A DNA stretch of 64,000 nucleotides from Mesorhizobium sp. Root102 (GTDB lineage: Bacteria > Pseudomonadota > Alphaproteobacteria > Rhizobiales > Rhizobiaceae), in the NCBI RefSeq assembly GCF_001425625.1, contig NZ_LMCP01000047.1:124001-188000 (forward strand), read 5' to 3'. The position numbers were made by a program, and so were the translations under genes. Of this stretch, positions 58,521 to 64,000 are shown in pieces. The notes under the pieces were generated by a model. The model worked only from the letters and a program-made list of their open reading frames with translations. It did not search any database and was not told the DNA's origin. Positions within the stretch are counted from its first letter, which is position 1, and each line of letters begins with the position of its first letter.

Positions 58521-58571
58521 TGAGCATGATCTTGTCCGAAAACCGGTTCCCACTTTTCGGGATCATGCTCA
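58521..58571. repeat. Palindromic element overlapping the petB stop codon
   Basis: TGAGCATGATC (58521-58531) and GATCATGCTCA (58561-58571) are perfect 11-base arms around CCGAAAACCGGTTCCCACTT. The petB stop codon (TGA on the minus strand, 58569-58571) is the first triplet of the element's arm, so the repeat supplies the end of petB. It lies within the operon before petC, where it could act as an RNA stabiliser or weak attenuator. Confidence 0.75.
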
Positions 58572-59870
58572 GCCCTTGGTCTCTGGCGCGGCCGTGGCGC
58601 CTATCGGATGTCCGCCGCCGCCCTTGTTCTTCTCGAGCACCGCCTCGGTGATCGAGTTCGGCACCCTGCGCGGCGTCTCGATCAGGCCGAGCACCGGCAA
58701 CGCGATCAGGAAGAAGGCGAAGTAGAACAGTGTCGCCATCTGCGCCATGAAGACATAGCTGCCTTCGGCGGGCTGCGAGCCCAGCCAGCCAAGCAGGATG
58801 GCATCGGCCACGAACAGCCAGAAGAACAGCTTGTACCAGGGCCGATAGACCGCCGAGCGCACCTTCGACGTGTCGAGCCACGGCACCAGGAACAGCATGA
58901 CGATGGCGCCGAACATGCACAGCACGCCGCCGAGCTTGGAGTTGATCGGCCCGACATTGAAGGTGATGGCGCGCAGGATCGCGTAGAACGGCAGGAAGTA
59001 CCATTCGGGCACGATATGAGCCGGCGTCTTCAGCGGGTTGGCGACGATGTAGTTGTCGGGGTGGCCGAGATAGTTCGGCAGGTAGAAGACGAAATAGGCG
59101 AAGAAGAACAGGAATACGATCATGCCGAACGCGTCCTTGATGGTCGCGTAGGGGGTGAAGGCGACGGTGTCGGTCTTCGACTTGATCTCGATGCCGGTCG
59201 GGTTGTTCTGTCCGACGACATGCAGCGCCCAGACGTGCAGCACGACGACACCGGCAATCATGAATGGCAGCAGGTAATGCAGCGCAAAGAAGCGGTTCAG
59301 CGTCGGATTGTCGACGGCAAAGCCGCCGAGCAGCAGCTGCTGGATCCAGTCGCCGACGAGCGGAATGGCGCTGAAGAAGCCAGTGATAACGGTGGCGCCC
59401 CAGAAGCTCATCTGCCCCCATGGCAGCACGTAGCCCATGAAGCCGGTCGCCATCATCAAGAGGTAGATGATGCAGCCGAGGATCCACAGCAGCTCGCGTG
59501 GCGCCTTGTAGGAGCCGTAATAGAGGCCGCGGAAGATGTGGATGTAGACGGCGACGAAGAAGAACGAGGCACCGTTCGAATGCAGGTAACGCAGCAGCCA
59601 ACCCGAATTCACGTCGCGCATGATCTTCTCGACCGAGCCGAAGGCGAGATTGACGTCGGCCGTGTAGTGCATGGCAAGAACGATGCCGGTCAGGATCTGC
59701 GACACCAGCATGATCGCCAGGATGCCGCCGAAGGTCCACGCATAGTTGAGGTTGCGCGGCACCGGATAGGCGACGAAGCTGTCATAGACCAGCCGCGGCA
59801 GCGGCATGCGGGCGTCGAACCAGCGTTCGATACCGGTCTTGGGCGTGTAGGTCGAGTGTCCCTCGCTCAT
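58569..59870 (-). CDS. petB: Ubiquinol-cytochrome c reductase, cytochrome b subunit
   Basis: A 433-residue integral membrane subunit with eight or nine membrane segments that binds both haems b and the quinol sites Qo and Qi. Seen: WTFGGILAIMLVSQILTGIV, haem-ligand His residues in RYLHSNGASFFFVAVYIHIF and FFALHYLLPFMIAGVVVLHV, MGYVLPWGQMSFWGATVITG, and the Qo motif PEWY in HIVPEWYFLPFYAILRAI. The gene is separate from petC, unlike fused fbcH in Bradyrhizobium. It starts 16 bases after the petA stop. Confidence 0.97.
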   Translation of the reverse strand: MSEGHSTYTPKTGIERWFDARMPLPRLVYDSFVAYPVPRNLNYAWTFGGILAIMLVSQILTGIVLAMHYTADVNLAFGSVEKIMRDVNSGWLLRYLHSNGASFFFVAVYIHIFRGLYYGSYKAPRELLWILGCIIYLLMMATGFMGYVLPWGQMSFWGATVITGFFSAIPLVGDWIQQLLLGGFAVDNPTLNRFFALHYLLPFMIAGVVVLHVWALHVVGQNNPTGIEIKSKTDTVAFTPYATIKDAFGMIVFLFFFAYFVFYLPNYLGHPDNYIVANPLKTPAHIVPEWYFLPFYAILRAITFNVGPINSKLGGVLCMFGAIVMLFLVPWLDTSKVRSAVYRPWYKLFFWLFVADAILLGWLGSQPAEGSYVFMAQMATLFYFAFFLIALPVLGLIETPRRVPNSITEAVLEKNKGGGGHPIGATAAPETKG

Positions 59871-59886
59871 CGAAATATCCCCTGCC

Positions 59887-60447
59887 TCAACCGATAAGGA
59901 TCTTGGTATCGGAAATGAACTTGAATACTGGAACCGCCATGTTCTCGGGCGCCGGCCCTTTGCGGATGCGGCCGGCGGTGTCGTATTGCGAACCGTGGCA
60001 CGGACAGAACCAGCCGCCGAAATCGCCTTCCTGGCCGAGCGGAATGCAGCCCAGATGCGTGCAGACCTGAACCATCACCATCCAGGCTTCCTTGCCGGGC
60101 GTTGTGCGGTTGGCGTCGGTCGCCGGCGCGTCGGCCGGCAGATTGGCGTTGCGGGCGATCGGATCCTTGAGATCGGCCAGCTTGACCGCCTCGCCGTCCT
60201 TCATTTCCTGTTCGGTGCGGTTGCGCACCACCACCGGCTTGCCGCGCCACTTGACGATCAGCGACATGCCCGGCGTCAGCGAGGCGACATCGACCTCGAC
60301 CGAGGCGAGCGCCAGCGTCGAGGCGTCGGGGCGCATCTGGTCGATGAACGGCCATGCGAAGGCACCCGCGCCGACCACTGCGGCCATGCCGGTGGCGACG
60401 TAGAGAAAATCACGACGGTTGGGATCCTGGGTGTCGGTTGCGCTCAC
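59887..60447 (-). CDS. petA: Ubiquinol-cytochrome c reductase, Rieske iron-sulfur subunit
   Basis: First gene of petABC, starting at GTG 60447. The 186-residue protein has a twin-arginine signal anchor (NRRDFLYVATGMAAVVGAGA), one membrane helix, and a periplasmic Rieske domain with the 2Fe-2S ligands C129-T-H131-L-G-C134 and C148-P-C150-H151 (VCTHLGC and FCPCHGS). It takes electrons from ubiquinol at Qo and passes them to cytochrome c1. Tat export with a folded cluster is expected. The operon may be under a PetP/PetR-type control encoded near 30-31 kb. Confidence 0.96.
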   Translation of the reverse strand: MSATDTQDPNRRDFLYVATGMAAVVGAGAFAWPFIDQMRPDASTLALASVEVDVASLTPGMSLIVKWRGKPVVVRNRTEQEMKDGEAVKLADLKDPIARNANLPADAPATDANRTTPGKEAWMVMVQVCTHLGCIPLGQEGDFGGWFCPCHGSQYDTAGRIRKGPAPENMAVPVFKFISDTKILIG

Positions 60448-60761
60448 GGGTGCCTGATCCTTTCGCCTCTTCCGTGCCGGTGGCTGAGCCTTGTTCCCTG
60501 CTCAATTACGCCAACCCGACAGCGCATGGCGAACAGGCTTGCGAATTCCTCCGGCATTTGGACTTCGGTTTATGCGTGAAGCCCGTTTTTGTCCAGACGG
60601 GTGAAGGCACAAGGGCAGATTGTCGCGGGGACAAAATCCGCAGCCGGGCAACGCGGCGCCGGATAGCCGCCAAACGTCGCTAAACAACCGGGAAACAACC
60701 GCAAATCCGACATCCCCCTTCGTCTCGACACAGGGCGTCAGCCGAGTCTATCCTTGCCGCC
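60448..60761. other. Divergent intergenic region petA-cupin
   Basis: About 314 bases with no supported gene. GAAAGGA before GTG 60447 is the petA ribosome-binding site on the minus strand. The petABC promoter must lie here; I could not choose between several weak -10-like sequences. Confidence 0.4.
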
Positions 60762-61106
60762 ATGGCACACGTCATAGACCGCGACACCCGGGCCGTTGGC
60801 TCCGACCGCTGGAAGGGCGAGCTGCAATGCGGCGCCTACGGCTCCAACTCCTGCCTGATCTTCAACCACCTGCCTGACGTCGGCGGCGGTCCCCGGCTGC
60901 ACATGCATCCCTACGCAGAGATCTTCATCATCCGCCAGGGCACCGGCCTGTTCACCGTTGGCGACAAGGAAATCGAGGCCTCCACCGGCCAGATCCTGAT
61001 CGTACCGGCCAACACGCCGCACAAATTCACCAATCTCGGCCCCGGCCCGCTGGAGACGACCGATATCCACGAGAACGGCTGCTTTATTACCGAATGGCTG
61101 GAGTGA
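60762..61106 (+). CDS. Cupin domain-containing protein
   Basis: A 114-residue single cupin barrel: LPDVGGGPRLHMHPYAEIFI and IRQGTGLFTVGD form motif 1 with the metal-binding HxHx4E pattern, and ILIVPANTPHKFTNLGPGPL forms motif 2 with the fourth His. Such small cupins are dioxygenases, isomerases or sugar-binding proteins; the ligand is unknown. It is alone on the plus strand, convergent with a minus-strand operon, from which its stop is three bases away. Confidence 0.9.
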   Translation: MAHVIDRDTRAVGSDRWKGELQCGAYGSNSCLIFNHLPDVGGGPRLHMHPYAEIFIIRQGTGLFTVGDKEIEASTGQILIVPANTPHKFTNLGPGPLETTDIHENGCFITEWLE

Positions 61107-61109
61107 TCC

Positions 61110-61421
61110 CTATTTCGCGCCGAGCCTGGCCAGCACCGCCTTTGGGATGCTGTATTCGCGAATGACGGCATCGTGCTTGCGCAACCCGCACAGTTCGCGC
61201 TGGATGAAATAACCGTGCACCGCCTCGGCAGCGTCCTTCAGAAGCCCCGGCCGCAGCTGTTCGTCGCTATTGTCGCGCAGCCTGGCCAGCGTTTCCTCCA
61301 CCCGCTGGCCGGCGCGACCGAGCGCCGCCGCCTTCTCCGCCAGGATTTCATGGCCGAGTGCGTCGAAGGCGGCTTCGGCAGCCGAGGCGCCGGCAAGATG
61401 AGATGGCGGACGCAAGGACAT
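61110..61421 (-). CDS. DUF6665-like small helical protein
   Basis: A 103-residue all-helical soluble protein: AFDALGHEILAEKAAALGRA, GQRVEETLARLRDNSDEQLR, AVHGYFIQRELCGLRKHDAV, with a terminal YSIPKAVLARLG. The FIQRE-CGLR block and length match the DUF6665 family as I know it; function unknown. It begins one base after the GNAT stop, so it is in the same operon as the acetyltransferase. Confidence 0.7.
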   Translation of the reverse strand: MSLRPPSHLAGASAAEAAFDALGHEILAEKAAALGRAGQRVEETLARLRDNSDEQLRPGLLKDAAEAVHGYFIQRELCGLRKHDAVIREYSIPKAVLARLGAK

Positions 61422-61422
61422 T

Positions 61423-61902
61423 TCAGCCCCCTTTCCCGAAAATCACGCGGTGTGTGACGAAGTCTTCGCCTTCCACGCGCTGAAAGCCAAGCCGTTCATA
61501 GAAACCGAAGGCTTCTTGCGGCGCGCGCGTGTTCAGCACGGCGAAATGGTGACGTGCCTTGTCGATAACGGTCTCGACCAGCATCCGGCCAAGGCCGGTG
61601 CGACGGTGGCGCGCAGTGACGAACAGGTGCCGGACCCGACCGTGGTCCCTGCCCTCGAAATAAGGATCGATGTTCAGCCCGCAAACGCCGGCGAGTTCCC
61701 GGCCTTGCCAGGCTCCGTACAGCACCTCGCCGCGCTTCAGGAACTTGTTGCGGCCGCTTGCCCAGCCATCCGCCAGGCGCACCAGCATCCAGAAGCCTTC
61801 CAGCCGGCTCTCCTCCTTCAGCGTATCGAAGGCCGGCATGGTTGGCCGGAGCCGCTTGAGCACATAGGTGACCTCTGGGCTGACCTCTGGCGACCCACCC
61901 AT
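61423..61902 (-). CDS. GNAT family N-acetyltransferase
   Basis: From ATG 61902 (MGGSPEVSPEVTYVLKRLRP) the product is 159 residues. Motif A, which binds acetyl-CoA, is VRHLFVTARHRRTGLGRMLV, followed by HHFAVLNTRAPQEAFGFYER and LGFQRVEGEDFVTH, the usual GNAT C-terminal end. The acceptor is unknown. It starts four bases after the stop of the upstream ABC exporter, placing ABC-ABC-GNAT-DUF6665 in one operon. Confidence 0.88.
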   Translation of the reverse strand: MGGSPEVSPEVTYVLKRLRPTMPAFDTLKEESRLEGFWMLVRLADGWASGRNKFLKRGEVLYGAWQGRELAGVCGLNIDPYFEGRDHGRVRHLFVTARHRRTGLGRMLVETVIDKARHHFAVLNTRAPQEAFGFYERLGFQRVEGEDFVTHRVIFGKGG

Positions 61903-61906
61903 GGAG

Positions 61907-63790
61907 TTACTCCGCCGGGCGTGTCTCTTCGAGCACGCTGTCCTCGTGATAGAGAAAACCGCCAGACTGCCGCTTCCACAGCCGCGCATAGAGCCCGTCG
62001 AGCGCCACCAACTGGTCATGCGTGCCCTGCTCGACGATGCGGCCGCCGTCCAGCACCACCAGCCGGTCGAGTGCTGCGATCGTCGACAGCCGGTGGGCGA
62101 TGGCGATGACCGTCTTGTTTTCCATCAGCCGCGTCAGATTCTCCTGGATCGCCGCCTCGATGTCGGAATCGAGTGCCGAGGTCGCTTCGTCGAGAATCAG
62201 GATCGGCGCGTCCTTGAGGAAGACACGGGCGATCGCCACGCGCTGACGCTGGCCGCCCGACAGTTTGACGCCGCGCTCGCCAACAAAGGCCTCGTAGCCG
62301 GCGCGGTCCCTGTTGTCGCGCAAGGTCGGGATGAACTCGTGCGCCTCGGCCTTCTTCGCCGCCGCGATCACCTCGGCGTCGGTGGCGTCCGGCATGCCGA
62401 GCTTGATGTTGTCGCGCAGCGAACGGTGGAACAGGGCCGTATCCTGGCTGACGACGCCGATATTGGCGCGCAGCGAATTCTGCGTGACCTGGGCAACGTT
62501 CTGACCGTCGATGGTGATCGACCCGCCTTCCAAATCGTAGAGGCGCAGCATCAGATTGGCGAGCGTCGTCTTGCCGGCGCCGGACGGTCCGACCAGTCCG
62601 ACCTTTTCGCCCGGCTTCACCACGAGGTTGATGCCGTTCAGCACGCCGAAGCCCTTGCCGTAATGGAACTTGACGTTCCTGACCTCGATGCGACCGCCGG
62701 TCACGACAAGCTCCTTCGCATCGGGCGCATCGACAAGCCCGAGCGGTTGCGAGATCAGCGCCTTGGAGTTCTCCAGCACGCCGAGGTTTCGCAATATGCT
62801 GTTGAGCTGCATCATCACCCGCCCGAGCAGCATGTTGAGCCGCAGGACCAGCGACAGCGTGAAGGCGACCGCGCCCACGGTGATCGAGCCCTCGACCCAG
62901 AGATAGACGGCAAAACAGCCGATCGCCGTGATCATGATGCCCGACAGCGTCGTCAGCGCCATGCGCACGCCGGTCAGCCGGCGGGTGAAGGGCCGTAGTG
63001 CGTCGAGATAGATGTCGAAGCCGTTCTTGATGTAGCGGTCGTCGCCATCGGCCGAGAACAGCTTCAGCGTCTGAACGTTGGAATAGGAATCGATGATGCG
63101 CCCATTGATCATCGAGCCGGCTTCGGCGGCCTCCTCCGCATGCTTGCGGATTGCCGGCAGATAGAGCTTGGCCAGCCAGCCGAAAGCAAGGATCCAGATC
63201 ACCACCAGCGCCGCCAGTCTGAGATCCAGCCCGGCGACCAGCGCCAGCGTCGTCACCGTATAGATGAGCATGAACCAGATGACCTCGATGAAGCTCTCCA
63301 TCAGGTCGCCGGTCGCTTGCCCCGCCTGCCAGACTTTTGTCGCGATGCGGCCGGCAAAATCGTTCTGGAAGAAGGTGTAGGACTGTCGCGAGACATGCCG
63401 GTGCGCCTGCCAGCGCACCAGATTGTAGAAGCCCGGCGTGATCGTCTGTTCGTCGACCAGCGTCGACAGCCCGACGACGACGGTGCGGATGACCAGCACC
63501 ACCGCGATCATGAACACCAGTTCAGAGCCGGCGGCATTCCACAAGGCGTGCCAGCTGCGCTCGGCGGGAAGCTGGTCGAGAATATCGACCAGCCGCCCGA
63601 CGAAGTAGAACAGGCCGGCCTCGACCAGCGGCGCGATGCCGCCGATGACCAGCATGGCGAAGAAGGCGAACTTCGCCTGGCCGACATAGTGCCAGAGAAA
63701 GCCGCCGACACCAGTCGGTGGCCGAAGATTCGCTGGCTCCCTGAACGGATAGACCCAGTTCTCGAACCAGCGATAGACGGCTGTCATCAT
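61907..63790 (-). CDS. ABC exporter half-transporter (permease-ATPase fusion)
   Basis: A 627-residue protein from ATG 63790 (MMTAVYRWFENWVYPFREPA). The membrane domain (about residues 25-335) has six hydrophobic segments, with RWQAHRHVSRQSYTFFQNDF as a coupling-helix region. The ATPase follows: GLVGPSGAGKTTLANLMLRL (Walker A), VSQDTALFHRS (Q-loop), GVKLSGGQRQRVAIARVFLK (signature), ILILDEATSALDSDIEAAIQ (Walker B), IAIAHRLSTIAALD (H-switch). It sits 10 bases after a second half-transporter with a similar C terminus (RQSGGFL), so the two probably form a heterodimer that exports a lipid or drug. Confidence 0.94.
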   Translation of the reverse strand: MMTAVYRWFENWVYPFREPANLRPPTGVGGFLWHYVGQAKFAFFAMLVIGGIAPLVEAGLFYFVGRLVDILDQLPAERSWHALWNAAGSELVFMIAVVLVIRTVVVGLSTLVDEQTITPGFYNLVRWQAHRHVSRQSYTFFQNDFAGRIATKVWQAGQATGDLMESFIEVIWFMLIYTVTTLALVAGLDLRLAALVVIWILAFGWLAKLYLPAIRKHAEEAAEAGSMINGRIIDSYSNVQTLKLFSADGDDRYIKNGFDIYLDALRPFTRRLTGVRMALTTLSGIMITAIGCFAVYLWVEGSITVGAVAFTLSLVLRLNMLLGRVMMQLNSILRNLGVLENSKALISQPLGLVDAPDAKELVVTGGRIEVRNVKFHYGKGFGVLNGINLVVKPGEKVGLVGPSGAGKTTLANLMLRLYDLEGGSITIDGQNVAQVTQNSLRANIGVVSQDTALFHRSLRDNIKLGMPDATDAEVIAAAKKAEAHEFIPTLRDNRDRAGYEAFVGERGVKLSGGQRQRVAIARVFLKDAPILILDEATSALDSDIEAAIQENLTRLMENKTVIAIAHRLSTIAALDRLVVLDGGRIVEQGTHDQLVALDGLYARLWKRQSGGFLYHEDSVLEETRPAE

Positions 63791-63800
63791 GCGGCGGCCA

Positions 63801-64000
63801 TCATTCTGCGGCTTGCCCCTTTGCAAGTGCGTCATTGGCGGCGTCGGCGGGACCGTCCTCAAGCAGGAACCCGCCCGACTGGCGCTGCCAGAGCTGCGCG
63901 TAGAGCCCGCCCTTGGCGACGAGTTCCTCGTGCGAACCTTCCTCGATGACACGCCCCTTGTCCATCACCACCAGCCTGTCCATCGCCGCGATGGTCGACA
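63801..64000 (-). CDS. ABC exporter half-transporter, C-terminal fragment (cut by window edge)
   Basis: Only the last 66 codons are inside the window: STIAAMDRLVVMDKGRVIEE, GSHEELVAKGGLYAQLWQRQ, SGGFLLEDGPAD and a short tail. This is the D-loop/H-switch end of an ABC ATPase and parallels RLVVLDGGRIVEQGTHDQLV in the adjacent gene. It is partial at the upstream (right) end, and is the first of the two exporter genes. Confidence 0.9.
   Translation of the reverse strand, partial: STIAAMDRLVVMDKGRVIEEGSHEELVAKGGLYAQLWQRQSGGFLLEDGPADAANDALAKGQAAE

Overview
The window is chromosomal DNA from an alphaproteobacterium of the order Rhizobiales, most likely Mesorhizobium or a close relative. This is inferred from high GC with strong third-position GC, the BA14K, DUF1344 and UbiK-type proteins, the gene order rplY-pth-ychF and lgt-midA-pgeF, and several families of short palindromic intergenic elements typical of rhizobial chromosomes. 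No rRNA, tRNA, CRISPR array, prophage or intact insertion sequence was seen. Most genes are core or housekeeping, with small accessory patches between them.

Layout. 0.5-12.7 kb: membrane and secreted proteins of mostly unknown role, a RibD/DHFR-like reductase, an FAD-linked oxidase, a DUF3137 protein, a CapA-like protein and a membrane-anchored Tlde1/L,D-transpeptidase-like protein. 12.8-18.3 kb: an extended uvrB and an ABC-F ATPase preceded by a probable leader peptide. 18.4-27.5 kb: a higBA toxin-antitoxin locus, GST, VOC and DUF1428 enzymes, a TPR-sulfotransferase, three cold-shock genes, a cluster of small unknown genes, a two-domain Kazal lipoprotein and a BA14K protein. 27.7-36.3 kb: a metallo-beta-lactamase-fold hydrolase, ilvE, a MarR/OmpR/EnvZ-like regulatory trio resembling petP-petR, a glycosyltransferase, CsaA, YbjN, UbiK and a parD gene with a frameshifted parE. 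36.4-42.2 kb: lgt-midA-pgeF-M24 protein, a lipoprotein and prs, all on the plus strand. 42.3-50.5 kb: an AraC regulator beside an Fsr-like exporter, an SDR, a chloroperoxidase-like hydrolase divergent from an OhrR-type MarR, and a GGDEF-EAL protein divergent from a PhcB-like methyltransferase. 50.7-56.3 kb: rplY, pth, ychF, corA, two MaoC hydratases and apt. 56.3-64 kb: an alpha-hydroxy-acid oxidase, the cytochrome bc1 operon petABC, a cupin, a DUF6665-like gene, a GNAT gene and two ABC exporter half-transporters, the last cut by the window edge.

The most notable signals are: (i) palindromic elements inserted in frame twice inside uvrB; (ii) a strong-SD, 23-codon leader ORF with hairpins ahead of the ABC-F gene; (iii) a pair of structured repeats whose stems differ by compensatory changes; (iv) palindromes that overlap or follow stop codons closely; (v) three independent one-base frame disruptions (near 580, 6722 and 36090), one of which breaks a toxin; (vi) a c-di-GMP enzyme divergent from a PhcB-like methyltransferase across a shared dyad; and (vii) two tandem csp genes sharing a hairpin in their upstream regions.
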